DNA of 64,000 nt from an uncultured Flavobacteriaceae bacterium (GCA_937959395.1 CALGLR010000023.1:40281-104280); one strand, 5' to 3'; counted from the stretch's first letter, positions 37,090 through 45,053 are shown. Notes: generated by a model not told the origin, from the sequence alone. Numbers and translations are program-made.

Positions 37090-37318
37090 AAAACCAAAAG
37101 TGTGCATAAGTATACATAACAGTACTTTAAAACAGTACTTTTTGGGTTTTGATATTTCATATTTTAAAAAAGTACTTTTTTTAGCCTGGATAGTTGATTT
37201 ATACCCTAAACCAACTATTATTTTAGTGTTTGTTTTCAGTATGTTATAAATTTATAGAAAATCAAAAAATGCGCATAACTATAGCAAACTAGTACATTAA
37301 AACAGTGCTTTTTTTTAA
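37090..37318. repeat. Imperfect direct repeats beside the tRNA remnant
   Basis: About 55 bp at 37090-37144 (AAAACCAAAAGTGTGCATAA ... TTAAAACAGTACTTTTT) recur at 37257-37314 (AAAATCAAAAAATGCGCATAA ... TTAAAACAGTGCTTTTTT). They differ at roughly one base in four and are 167 bp apart. Lying 55-280 bp from a probable att core, they could be arm-type recombinase sites. A 72-codon frame through 37031-37249 crosses both the tRNA piece and the repeat, and I do not accept it as a gene. Confidence 0.45.
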
Positions 37319-37453
37319 CATATGAACTAATTTTTTATATAAAATCAAACAGAATATCTACTTTAAAAGTAAACTATATAAAAGAGATTTCAAAGCTGAA
37401 ATTAATAGAGTTCGAGAACAAAAGAATTGAACAAATTAAAAAATCTGATACTA

Positions 37454-37645
37454 ATGGAGAACTCGGATTCTCGACAAGACTTAAAAGAATACTTAAAGCA
37501 AGAAACATTTTCATTGATTGGAATGAAAGAAAAAACACTCTCAAAAGAAATAGAACAGCGATGGAATGCTTTAGAAAGGGGACTTATAAAAACTGGAATT
37601 AAGGCAGATGAATTCGTTAAAAAAATGGAGCGAAATATAAATTAA
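37454..37645 (+). CDS. Small protein of unknown function
   Basis: A possible 63-aa acidic helical protein starts at ATG 37454 (MENSDSRQDLKEYLKQETF). No family is recognised. It lies in mobile-element debris between the direct repeats and two transposase fragments. It may be a passenger remnant or chance frame. Confidence 0.3.
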   Translation: MENSDSRQDLKEYLKQETFSLIGMKEKTLSKEIEQRWNALERGLIKTGIKADEFVKKMERNIN

Positions 37646-37670
37646 TTACCAGGAACATGTCTTGTACTGA

Positions 37671-37844
37671 AATAGGTTTACACAAAAGTGTAAAAAAAAG
37701 GAAAGATATTCAAAGAATTCATCATCAAAATTTCAAAATAGATATAGTGAAGATTTTAAACAATTTGTTTGCAGTGAATTTTTGAAAGGAACATTACCTC
37801 GACAAACAATTGAAAAGAAATATAACATTTGTCGTGGTGTATAG
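37671..37844 (+). pseudogene. Fragment of an IS3-type OrfA / helix-turn-helix transposase
   Basis: The open frame without a start codon gives NRFTQKCKKKERYSKN... and then NRYSEDFKQFVCSEFLKGT, LPRQTIEKKYNICRG and a stop. R-Y-S-E-D-F-K...V-S-E-F-L-K-G...Y-x-I is the N-terminal DNA-binding segment of Bacteroidota IS3-like OrfA. It breaks off where IS66 similarity begins, about 37832, so one element has been cut by, or joined to, the other. Confidence 0.5.
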
Positions 37845-38320
37845 CCCATGCCAGACGTAAATTTCATGAGGCACTAGATAGTGACAAAAAGAGAGCACAA
37901 ATAGCTTTAGCTCTTTTTAGAAAAATGTACAAGCAAGAAAGAGCTATTAAAGAAGAAACGCCAAATGATTTTCTGAAAAGAAAGTTAGTAGGAGACCAGA
38001 AAATCAAACCGATATTGGAGCAAATCAAAACATGGATCGAAGCGGAACAGTTTAATGTATTGCCAAAAAGCCCTATCTGGAAGGCAACGACCTATTATGT
38101 TAATCAATATTCTAAACTCCAAGCCATATTTAGTGATGCACGTATAGAACTCGATAACAATCTAATCGAAAACGCCATCTTCCCAATGTTTATTGGTAGA
38201 AAAAATTATCTCTTCTGCGGATCTCACAAAGCAGCACAAAGTGCAGCTATGCTGTATTCTTTCTTTGGGACTTGTAAAATGCAAAACATAAACCCTAGAG
38301 AATGGCTAATAGCATACTAA
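37832..38320 (+). pseudogene. C-terminal fragment of an IS66-family transposase
   Basis: The frame reads WCIAHARRKFHEALDSDKK... and ends with LDNNLIENAIFPMFIGRKN and YLFCGSHKAAQSAAMLYSFF, then GTCKMQNINPREWL. These are the third part of the IS66 catalytic region (N-x-x-E-N-x-I-R-P-x-x-x-G-R-K-N-Y-L-F-x-G-S) and its tail. The R-P of that signature is F-P here. The first 250 or more residues are missing, so this cannot be an active transposase. It marks the edge of the mobile-element scar. Confidence 0.8.
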
Positions 38321-38426
38321 AATTAGAAGAGCTATTGGCTAGCAAAAATATTTAGATGTACTTGCTCGGACGCATACTAATCAACTAACTATCTTTTAAT
38401 CGAAATCAGGTTACTAGGTTGTTTTT

Positions 38427-39269
38427 TTATGAATCCTCCGTTTTATACTTAAATAAAAGTGTAGGTGTTTCTAATTTTAGTATCAAATTCAATGCAGTAC
38501 TAGGATCTATTAGTCTTTCCCAGAAATTACGCTTTCTAGTCCTTAGAGTTATCAAATCAAATTCTGGAGTTAAGGTAGAAGCTTCTCGTCTTACGAAGTC
38601 CTCAATATCTTCCTGTTTAATCTCATAGCTTAGTGAGGACTCACCAAACTCTGACTTTAAATAGTTAATTGTTTTCTGGTTTTCAATGGAAGCTACGTCT
38701 TCTGAAAAATGGAGAACATTAATCTTGGTATCTGAAAAAAGAGAACGTATCTTTTCTATATTACCGTAATCATCCCCTTTTAAAGTGGTCAAATAAGCTG
38801 TTTTTTCAAATGATTTGTATGACTGGTTACTAGGAATAATTAAAGTAGGTAGTTCAGATACATTTAATAATAATTGTCTAAAAACACCTTTCTCCTCCAA
38901 ATCGGCACTTTTAAATACGGACTGACCGACCAGAATCATATCAATTCTCTCTTGATTAATAAACGTATTTAAACAATGCTCTACGTTTCCCTTTACTATC
39001 TTACTCGATAACCAGTCAGAATCTATTAGGTTCTTAGTGGCACTTAAAACAAAGGTTTCTAAGTCTTTTTTCTTATCAAAAAACTCTTTACTAGCTATAA
39101 ATCCCATCTTATTAAAATAGTATGGAGATGAAAGAAAAACTGGCTCCGTGTTTTTTTCTATTTGGAGTACGTGTAAACGCAAATCTTGGTCGTTACAAAA
39201 TCTTGCTGCGTAACGTAATAACTGTTCATCACGTCCGTCTATATTGGCTATTAAAAGAATATGTTTCAT
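38427..39269 (-). CDS. Universal stress protein (UspA family), two-domain
   Basis: This 280-aa soluble protein begins MKHILLIANIDGRDEQLLRYAARFC, the start of a UspA alpha/beta domain. The first domain is about 1-145 (ERIDMILVGQSVF, ELPTLIIPSNQ), and a second, more diverged one about 150-280. The classic ATP-binding G-x-x-G-x9-G-S/T is not obvious, so it may be of the non-nucleotide-binding type. It lies 17 bp after the TerB-like gene and shares its promoter site at 39747-39775. Confidence 0.85.
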   Translation of the reverse strand: MKHILLIANIDGRDEQLLRYAARFCNDQDLRLHVLQIEKNTEPVFLSSPYYFNKMGFIASKEFFDKKKDLETFVLSATKNLIDSDWLSSKIVKGNVEHCLNTFINQERIDMILVGQSVFKSADLEEKGVFRQLLLNVSELPTLIIPSNQSYKSFEKTAYLTTLKGDDYGNIEKIRSLFSDTKINVLHFSEDVASIENQKTINYLKSEFGESSLSYEIKQEDIEDFVRREASTLTPEFDLITLRTRKRNFWERLIDPSTALNLILKLETPTLLFKYKTEDS

Positions 39270-39286
39270 CTTTTGATTACTGTAGT

Positions 39287-39715
39287 TTAGTCAAGCTTAT
39301 TAATTAGAAATTGATACTCTTCAAAATCGAAATCACCCTTAAATATCTTAATAGACTTTTTTATCACTTCTTTTGCATTATCTGGTGAACAACCAAGTCC
39401 TATTGCATAACGGTGTATAAGCTTCATTTCTGGCTCATCTATTTCGTGATCTGCAAATATCATTTTAAAGAGATCGTATAAATATTCTAATCGTCCTGCC
39501 GTTGTGCTTGGTGGGTTTATAGGATATTTTCCAGGATTCTTTATTACTTCAGCAAATGTTTCAGATGAAATATCTAGTTTATTTGCAAATTTTAGAAGCA
39601 ATGCTTTTTCTTGGTCGTTAGACTCTCCATCTACAATAGCTATGTTTGCAATAGCTGCAAAATGAGCTATATTATTCTTTTGAGTACCTGACTCGTATAG
39701 TTCTGAAATTGACAT
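39287..39715 (-). CDS. TerB-like domain protein
   Basis: This 142-aa helical protein is a distant homologue of the 136-aa protein at 7540-7950. The first acidic loop is NIAIVDGESNDQEKALLLKFANKLDISS, and the second is MIFADHEIDEPEMKLIHRYAIGLGCSPDNAKEVIKKS. It is the first gene of a two-gene unit with the universal stress protein. Start ATG 39715 lies 36-40 bp after the -10-like box of the ECF-type promoter. Confidence 0.8.
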   Translation of the reverse strand: MSISELYESGTQKNNIAHFAAIANIAIVDGESNDQEKALLLKFANKLDISSETFAEVIKNPGKYPINPPSTTAGRLEYLYDLFKMIFADHEIDEPEMKLIHRYAIGLGCSPDNAKEVIKKSIKIFKGDFDFEEYQFLINKLD

Positions 39716-39746
39716 TGTTTATTGTTTTTTTTTAAGTTGTTATTAT

Positions 39747-39775
39747 TTATGACACAAGTTTTAAATCTAAGTCAC
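39747..39775 (-). promoter_or_regulatory. ECF-type promoter motif 1 (TerB-like/USP)
   Basis: The minus strand reads GTGAC-TT...N15...GTGTC-ATAA. GTCAC sits at 39771-39775 and GACAC at 39751-39755 on the + strand. The distance to the TerB-like ATG is about 36 bp. It is one of eleven such sites. Confidence 0.75.
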
Positions 39776-39779
39776 TTTA

Positions 39780-39822
39780 AAAAAAAAACAGCAGTGACAT
39801 AAAATCAATACTGCTTTTTGAA
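39780..39822 (-). terminator. Terminator after the MscS gene
   Basis: AGCAGT and ACTGCT arms, extended by A/T pairs, close on a 14-nt loop. On the minus strand a run of T follows. It separates the MscS transcript from the TerB-like/USP transcript, whose promoter motif begins only a few bases further on. Confidence 0.65.
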
Positions 39823-39844
39823 CTACTTTATTTTTTAGAACTAA

Positions 39845-40675
39845 CTATTTTTCAATAATTTCTACTCTAGACTCCACAATATCTTTTATTGGTATGACAA
39901 CTTTACCTTTAGTTGTAGAAAGTGTCAAACAAATATTATCAATGGACTCAACAGTTCCTTCTAAATCATCAACTTTAATAGTATCACCCGCTTCGAAATT
40001 TTTCCTCGTATAAAAAGTACGAAGCAAATCAGCTATTATTTCGCGTGATCCTAGACCAAAACCTATAGCGATAGCAAGTAAGAACGCGCCTAAAATTACC
40101 GTCACATTATTTGTTATTACCCTTGTGTTTATACCAGCTTGATTCAAAGCTGTAATTGTGATGATAATTGCTATAATGTAAAATACAAGAGTGCTGATGA
40201 TTTTCGATCCTGCTAAATCGAAAGAATCGTAAAAACCTTGAATAGCCTTTTTAACAAATTTCGCAATGTATATACCCACCATAAAAAGGGCGATAGCACT
40301 AAATAATCTTGGTAAGTATCTTAATAAATTACCTATTTCTTTCGACACTATTTCCCAGTTCATTATATCTGAAGCTATAATCAAGAAAACAAGCATCATT
40401 ACCCATTTAACGAAAATGGTAATTACCTTGGTAATGCTAAATTTTATTTTTGAATCTCCAAAAACCTTTAACTCATTTAATTTTTGAGTTAGTTTATCAA
40501 CTTTAGCAAACTTTAATATTTTCCTCAATAAATAGATTACAAATTTGGTTATTAACCAACCTACTATTAAAACAACAATTGCTCCTAATAAGTTTTGTAA
40601 GGTGGGCACAAGTTTTTCTGTCCAACCAGATAGTGATTCCAAAGTTTTATTAGACATCTGTGATACTTTATCCAT
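39845..40675 (-). CDS. Mechanosensitive ion channel, MscS family
   Basis: This 276-aa inner-membrane protein has five or so TM helices. The pore-lining helix and beta domain read VTVILGAFLLAIAIGFGLGSREIIADLLRTFYTRKNFEAGDTIKVDDLEGTVESIDNICLTL, ending at VVIPIKDIVES. It is a short MscS without the large alpha/beta cytosolic C terminus and opens under membrane tension. It is 10 bp after the 63-aa gene, and the two are transcribed from the site at 40900-40928. Confidence 0.9.
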   Translation of the reverse strand: MDKVSQMSNKTLESLSGWTEKLVPTLQNLLGAIVVLIVGWLITKFVIYLLRKILKFAKVDKLTQKLNELKVFGDSKIKFSITKVITIFVKWVMMLVFLIIASDIMNWEIVSKEIGNLLRYLPRLFSAIALFMVGIYIAKFVKKAIQGFYDSFDLAGSKIISTLVFYIIAIIITITALNQAGINTRVITNNVTVILGAFLLAIAIGFGLGSREIIADLLRTFYTRKNFEAGDTIKVDDLEGTVESIDNICLTLSTTKGKVVIPIKDIVESRVEIIEK

Positions 40676-40685
40676 AATATATTAT

Positions 40686-40877
40686 TTAATCGGTTTTATT
40701 TATCTTTTTTGTTAAGAACATACTTGACAATGTTAATTTATAGTTTTTGGTAAATAAAGAAGCCATATCCATTAATAACTTAGCAGTTGAAACGTCTTTA
40801 ATAACCCTACTTCTTAATGTTTCTGGCACCTCTTTTGGAGGGTAGCCTATCATTTTAAACGGGTTTTCTTTTCTCAT
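40686..40877 (-). CDS. 63-aa protein, paralogue of the one at 40936-41127
   Basis: MRKENPFKMIGYPPKEVPETL, then RSRVIKDVSTAKLLMDMASLFTKNYKLTLSSMFLTKKI. It aligns along its length with the neighbouring 63-aa protein: the shared frame is K-E-V-P-x-x-L-(K/R)-x-(K/R)-V-x-x-(D/E)-(I/V)...D-(I/M)-A-(D/S)-L-F-T. A proline-containing lead is followed by an amphipathic helix that could bind a protein or the membrane surface. It is not in any family I know. It has its own ECF-type promoter site and is co-transcribed with the MscS gene. Confidence 0.7.
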   Translation of the reverse strand: MRKENPFKMIGYPPKEVPETLRSRVIKDVSTAKLLMDMASLFTKNYKLTLSSMFLTKKINKTD

Positions 40878-40899
40878 AAAAAGTACTTTTAATTAAAAT

Positions 40900-40928
40900 T
40901 TAAGACACAGATTAATCAAATAAGTCAC
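40900..40928 (-). promoter_or_regulatory. ECF-type promoter motif 2 (63-aa protein/MscS)
   Basis: The minus strand reads GTGAC-TT, 15 bp between boxes, then GTGTC-TTAA. GTCAC is at 40924-40928 and GACAC at 40904-40908 on the + strand. The distance from the second box to the ATG is about 27-31 bp. Confidence 0.75.
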
Positions 40929-40935
40929 TTATGCT

Positions 40936-41127
40936 CTAGTTTTCTTTATTTCGATCTCTCTTTTTTGATAAGAATACCTCCTCTAATAAAGTGGCAAACT
41001 TTACAGTAAAAAGATCTGCTATATCGCCAACTAAATCTATAGAAGCTATTTCTCCCATTACCTTCTTTTTTAATTCAGAAGGCACTTCTTTATTTGTTGA
41101 GATTTCTTTAAATGTATTCTTTTTCAA
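40936..41127 (-). CDS. 63-aa protein directly downstream of the sigma factor
   Basis: MKKNTFKEISTNKEVPSEL, then KKKVMGEIASIDLVGDIADLFTVKFATLLEEVFLSKKR. It begins 1 bp after the sigma-factor stop on the same strand, so it is translationally linked to it. It is a paralogue of the next 63-aa gene. A small protein always made with an ECF sigma factor is a natural candidate for a modulator or anti-sigma, but it has no zinc site or TM helix of known anti-sigma families. That role is only inferred from position. Confidence 0.7.
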   Translation of the reverse strand: MKKNTFKEISTNKEVPSELKKKVMGEIASIDLVGDIADLFTVKFATLLEEVFLSKKRDRNKEN

Positions 41128-41128
41128 A

Positions 41129-41764
41129 CTACTTTATTTTATCATGTTCTTCTATAACCCGAATTCGTGCTCTTTTTAATCGCATTTTTACAGCACTCTC
41201 ACCAACTTTTAATACTGCTTGTAACTCTTTTACAGAAACATCATCCTGGTATTTTAATAATAAGATTGCTTTATCTTCTGGATCAATATTATCCAATGCT
41301 TTTTCTAATTTTGATGCTTTTAATTCAAATAAATCTTCATCGTCTATATCTTCCATATTAGACAAACGATAATGGTGATCGTCCATAGAATCTGATTCAT
41401 CATTCATCTTACGTCCCTTATCCCTATTCACATAATTTGTACAAAAATTATAAGTAAAAGAATATAGCCAAGTTGAAAATTTAGCTTTTCCTTTAAAAGT
41501 ACTCAATTTAGTGAAAAGTTTTAAAAATACATCTTGAGTGAGGTCTTTTGCTTCATCTTCATTTCGGGCAAAACTGTAACACTTATTATATACTTTCTTG
41601 CTATAGCGATCGTAAAGTGTGCTAAAAAGTAAAGTGTTGTTTGTCGATACAATTTGATCCACCAATTCTTCATCAGATAATACTTTAGATTTACCTAAAA
41701 GACTATTGCTGGCACTGAAGAGGACTATAAAAATTTTATTTAAAAAGCTCATTTTAAGGGTCAC
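41129..41764 (-). CDS. ECF-subfamily RNA polymerase sigma factor (paralogue 1)
   Basis: This 211-aa sigma factor has region 2 at about 45-115 (FSTLYDRYSKKVYNKCYSFARNEDEAKDLTQDVFLKLFTKL, KFSTWLYSFTYNFCTNYV) and region 4 at about 150-205 (LLLKYQDDVSVKELQAVLKVGESAVKMRLKRARIRV). Region 3 is absent, as in ECF factors. It is closely related to the second sigma factor at 45302-45922, with near-identical region 2. It is the likely reader of the GTGAC-N15-GTGTC sites. No such site lies upstream of its own start, so it may not autoregulate. Confidence 0.93.
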   Translation of the reverse strand: MTLKMSFLNKIFIVLFSASNSLLGKSKVLSDEELVDQIVSTNNTLLFSTLYDRYSKKVYNKCYSFARNEDEAKDLTQDVFLKLFTKLSTFKGKAKFSTWLYSFTYNFCTNYVNRDKGRKMNDESDSMDDHHYRLSNMEDIDDEDLFELKASKLEKALDNIDPEDKAILLLKYQDDVSVKELQAVLKVGESAVKMRLKRARIRVIEEHDKIK

Positions 41765-41914
41765 AAAAATAAATTTATTAAAGTCTGTAAAGGTAAAATT
41801 TTATATGCCTTAAAACAGTAAAATTAACTAATACTTCTAATAATTAGTTTTTAACTCCTATTAAACCGAGGTATAGTTGAAAATAGCAAAACGAATTATT
41901 TAAAAAATGAACAG

Positions 41915-41943
41915 TGACTTAAATTAATATTTAGTGTCTAAAC
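41915..41943 (+). promoter_or_regulatory. ECF-type promoter motif 3 (decayed gene)
   Basis: GTGAC at 41915-41919 and GTGTC-TAAA at 41935-41943 are separated by 15 bp. The second box is 35 bp before an ATG at 41970 that now opens only a 42-codon frame. The bestrophin start is too far away (about 370 bp) to be the obvious partner unless read through. Confidence 0.7.
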
Positions 41944-41969
41944 TATTAATTATTGAAAATAATAAAACA

Positions 41970-42259
41970 ATGAAATTTTGGAACTTATTTAAAGTGGGGA
42001 AAAACAAGAGTATTAAAAAACTTCTTGGGCATAATAAAGTTACAACCACTATAGAGTCTTACTTAAAATATGCTTTCGAAAGGAGCACAATATATTAAAT
42101 ATTGAAGTCATTTTAGATAAACTTATTGATAACGCAGAAATGGTCTACAATACGAAATAGAAATTACTTCATAGCACAAATTATAATGCAAGTGAATACT
42201 CTAATAAAGAAGATCAACCTGCCAGCTTCGCACACCTCGCTATGTTTGACGCTTATTAA
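41970..42259 (+). pseudogene. Decayed small gene (frameshifted)
   Basis: From ATG 41970: MKFWNLFKVGKNKSIKKLLG, then HNKVTTTIESYLKYAFE and a stop at 42096. One frame over, just before that stop, the reading continues as KEHNILNIEVILDKLIDNAEMVYNTK, a stop at about 42158-42160, then KLLHSTNYNASEYSNKEDQ...AMFDAY. The pattern suggests one gene damaged by a frameshift and a nonsense change. KLLGHNKVTTT recalls the C-terminal box of tyrosine recombinases, but the match is short. No function is claimed. The promoter motif upstream is intact. Confidence 0.4.
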
Positions 42260-42304
42260 GACATTAGCAATATTAACGATACAAACTTTATAATTTTTTT
42301 TAAA

Positions 42305-43195
42305 ATGATTACTAATAAAAGAATTCCTTTGTCATACCCATTCCAACTTATAAAATGGGATTTATTATTTACAATTCTGTTTTCTATAACCATTCATTTT
42401 CTTACGAAGTATGTTTTTGAGATTAAAATCCCTATTGCTATTGGAGCATTTTTAGGTACTGCCATTGCATTAATTTTATCTTTTAAGTTAAGCCAGTCCT
42501 ATGACAGATGGTGGGAAGCTAGAAAAGTTTGGGGTTCTATTGTAAACGATTCTAGAACGCTTGTAATGCAAATTAAAAATTTTACATTAAACAAATCTTC
42601 AACGCCTTTGATAAAACAAATTGGATATCGGCAAATTGCTTGGTGCTATAGCCTTGGGCAAGAATTGAGAAAAATAGAAGCTATTTCTATAATCAATCCC
42701 TTTATTAGTGATAATGAACTTGAAAATTTACGATCTAAAAGATCTGTATCAATGCATTTATTAGATACACAATTAGTTGATATTAGAAGGTTGCATAAAG
42801 AAGAATTTATAAATGACTTCCAACATATCCAATTAGACTCAACGATAATGAGATTATGTGCATCTATGGGAATGTCAGAGCGAATTAAAAACACTAATTT
42901 CCCTAAACCATATAGACTCACTTTACATTTCTTTATTTATCTATTCTTAATTATTCTTTCTTTATCATTAACAGAATTAGAAAGTTACATTAGTATACCT
43001 GTTCTTATCTTAATATCGCTTCCATTCTTTCTGTTAGAGAAAATAGCGTTAAAAATGCAAGATCCTTTTGAAAATGAACCTACAGATACTGCTGTAACTA
43101 CTATTGCTAGAAATATTGAAATAAACATTAAAGAACTACTCAATGACCAGGACATTCCTGATCCATTAAAGTCTAATACTTTCTATAGTTTATAG
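42305..43195 (+). CDS. Bestrophin-family ion channel
   Basis: This 296-aa inner-membrane protein of the bestrophin/UPF0187 family has the diagnostic AIGAFLGTAIALILSFKLSQSYDRWWEARKVWGSIVNDSRTL (R-W-x-E-A-R-x-x-W). Four TM helices lie in two hairpins (about 18-50 and 200-245). The C-terminal EKIALKMQDPFENEPTDTA(V)TTIARNIEIN also fits. Bacterial bestrophins are cation- or anion-selective pentamers. It lies between the two sigma factors. Confidence 0.92.
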   Translation: MITNKRIPLSYPFQLIKWDLLFTILFSITIHFLTKYVFEIKIPIAIGAFLGTAIALILSFKLSQSYDRWWEARKVWGSIVNDSRTLVMQIKNFTLNKSSTPLIKQIGYRQIAWCYSLGQELRKIEAISIINPFISDNELENLRSKRSVSMHLLDTQLVDIRRLHKEEFINDFQHIQLDSTIMRLCASMGMSERIKNTNFPKPYRLTLHFFIYLFLIILSLSLTELESYISIPVLILISLPFFLLEKIALKMQDPFENEPTDTAVTTIARNIEINIKELLNDQDIPDPLKSNTFYSL

Positions 43196-43239
43196 ACACT
43201 TTTATGTTTTTGCAAAAACATAATTATTTACTAAAAAAA

Positions 43240-43268
43240 GTGACCTATTTAGTTATTACGGGTCTTAA
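43240..43268 (+). promoter_or_regulatory. ECF-type promoter motif 4 (DUF2807 gene)
   Basis: GTGAC-CT at 43240-43246 and GGGTC-TTAA at 43260-43268 have 15 bp between boxes and one mismatch in the second box. The second box lies 55 bp before the ATG at 43315. Confidence 0.6.
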
Positions 43269-43314
43269 CTAATGAAACAACTTAAAGAGGGGACATTAAA
43301 ACAAATCAAAATCG

Positions 43315-44142
43315 ATGAAAAAATTAATTCTATTTACAATAGCTATTGTATTAACAGTATCTTCTTATGCACAAAAAAAATCTAAAATAAAAGGAGACAA
43401 AAATGTGGTAACAACAGCTAACAATGTTCCCGATGGCTTTAACTTTCTAGAAATTGATGATGCACTAGAAATTACTATAAGCCAAAGTTCTAAGAATGCT
43501 TACACATTAACTACGGATAAAAACCTTCAAGATATTATTCAGTTTACAGTAAAAGATAGTGTTCTAAAAATATATACATCTCATAAAATTACGAGTAATA
43601 AAAAACTTGAAATAAGTCTAAATTTTATTAATCTAGAACACATTACCCTAAAAAATGATGCTAAGATTGAAAGCAAAGGACAGGTTGAGTCCAAGGTCTT
43701 ATACATAAATACATACAACTCTAGTAGGTTTGAAATAGATGCTAAGACAGAAGAATTAATAGTTACAATGCAACGTAATTCAGGCGGTAAATTAAAAGCA
43801 ACATCTACAAACACAACAATTATTATGAATGATAAAACAGATCTTAAAGCTAGCATAATTGCAGAAAAAACTACCGTAACCTTAACAAAAACTGCACAGC
43901 TAAATCTTGAAGGAAATTCTAATAACGTAGCTTTTAATTTAAAAGATTTTGCAGCGCTTGATGCTAAGAAAATGAAAGTATCATCTGTAGATTTATACAC
44001 ATCAAACAATGCAGATGTATATGTATATGCTGGGAAGAATTTAGAATTATATGCACAAGGTAATAGTAATATTTATGTATATGGAGATCCTAAAATAGAG
44101 ATAAAAGGATTAACAGATAAATCTAAAATCATAAAAAAATAG
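43315..44142 (+). CDS. Exported GIN-domain (DUF2807) protein
   Basis: This 275-aa protein has a signal peptide (LFTIAIVLTVSSYAQ) and a right-handed-helix-like repeat region typical of DUF2807 (head GIN domain). Strand runs such as GFNFLEIDDALEITISQSS, LEISLNFINLEHITLKNDAKIESKG and ADVYVYAGKNLELYAQGNSNIYVYGDPKIE are visible. It is probably located in the outer leaflet or periplasm; the function is unknown. A strong terminator follows. Confidence 0.8.
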   Translation: MKKLILFTIAIVLTVSSYAQKKSKIKGDKNVVTTANNVPDGFNFLEIDDALEITISQSSKNAYTLTTDKNLQDIIQFTVKDSVLKIYTSHKITSNKKLEISLNFINLEHITLKNDAKIESKGQVESKVLYINTYNSSRFEIDAKTEELIVTMQRNSGGKLKATSTNTTIIMNDKTDLKASIIAEKTTVTLTKTAQLNLEGNSNNVAFNLKDFAALDAKKMKVSSVDLYTSNNADVYVYAGKNLELYAQGNSNIYVYGDPKIEIKGLTDKSKIIKK

Positions 44143-44184
44143 AAGTAGGTATCTTTAGTCATTCTCAAAGTATATCTCTTCGGG

Positions 44185-44212
44185 AGCCTTCAAATATGAA
44201 GGCTTTTTTTTA
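44185..44212 (+). terminator. Rho-independent terminator after the DUF2807 gene
   Basis: AGCCTTC-AAATAT-GAAGGCT, perfect 7-bp stem followed by eight T. Confidence 0.88.
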
Positions 44213-44324
44213 ATTTAAAAATTAGGTAATGCTCCTAAACGTTAAAAAATTCATTGAGAAATAACTAACTTGTAGCCAAAATTCATATTAAGGTTTATAT
44301 GAAAAAAACACAACCCCTATTATA

Positions 44325-45029
44325 ATGATTAAAGAAACCAATGAATTTGAATATTGTAAAACCATACTACAAGAGAATGCTATATTTTCAAATTTAACCA
44401 AAGATGTTCTAAACTCTTTTTTAGAAGGGCTAAAACTAAAAAAATGGAAAAAGGACACAGAGTTCTTTACTACTAATGATGTAAATGAAAACTTTTATAT
44501 TATTCTATCTGGCAGGGTAAAAATATTTCAGATTAATCAAGAAACTGGGAGAGAATTCACAGTGTTTTTATTAAAAAAGCACGATGTTTTTGACATCATT
44601 TCTCTTTTAGACCAGAAAAAAAGAAGCACTAATTTTAAGACTATAGATAACACAGAAATTTTGAGTGCGCCTATGAACGTTGTAAGAGGTTGGATAGATA
44701 GTTTTCCCGAAATAAACAAGACACTACTACCGTATTTAGGACAACGTATGCGAATGCTTGAAGAAAGCCTCACAGATAATGCCCTTACAGATATCCCAAC
44801 ACGTTTAGCAAGACTTATCGCTAGAAATATAGACCAATCTTCAAACGAGTTACAACTTATAAATGATTTGTCACATAACGAAATTGCAAGTATGATTGGG
44901 TCTACAAGAGCAGTGGTAAATAGACATATTCAAAACTTTAAAAAAGCTGGAATTCTAGCAACAACACATAAAAAAACCAGAATTATCAATCTAGAAAAAT
45001 TACTAGACAAAATAGAATCTGACCTCTAA
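44325..45029 (+). CDS. Crp/Fnr-family transcriptional regulator
   Basis: This 234-aa protein has an N-terminal cyclic-nucleotide-binding-fold beta roll (FTTNDVNENFYIILSGRVKIFQINQETGREFTVFLLKKHDVFDIISLLD, about 40-105). A dimer helix follows, and then a C-terminal winged HTH (LSHNEIASMIGSTRAVVNRHIQNFKKAGIL, about 185-215). It has no N-terminal cysteine set for an FNR iron-sulfur cluster, and the cAMP-binding R-x-S is not evident, so the signal is unknown. It sits between the two sigma factors and is closed by its own hairpin terminator. Confidence 0.9.
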   Translation: MIKETNEFEYCKTILQENAIFSNLTKDVLNSFLEGLKLKKWKKDTEFFTTNDVNENFYIILSGRVKIFQINQETGREFTVFLLKKHDVFDIISLLDQKKRSTNFKTIDNTEILSAPMNVVRGWIDSFPEINKTLLPYLGQRMRMLEESLTDNALTDIPTRLARLIARNIDQSSNELQLINDLSHNEIASMIGSTRAVVNRHIQNFKKAGILATTHKKTRIINLEKLLDKIESDL

Positions 45030-45053
45030 AATTACGTTGTCATAAACCTTTCT

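Noticed and set aside
37031..37249. 72-aa + strand frame beginning MNLSMLLYC
   Set aside because: Its start lies in the tRNA remnant and it runs through the imperfect direct repeat; composition is that of AT-rich non-coding DNA.
22395..37318. CRISPR array from the direct repeats at 22.4 or 37.1 kb
   Set aside because: Each consists of only two copies with no regular spacer series and no cas genes.
41765..41914. Regulon motif in front of sigma factor 1
   Set aside because: Only a GTCAC at 41758-41762 within the gene end is near; no partner box at the 20-bp distance.
43581..44009. 142-aa minus-strand frame
   Set aside because: Antisense to the DUF2807 gene, which has signal peptide and repeats; no independent support.
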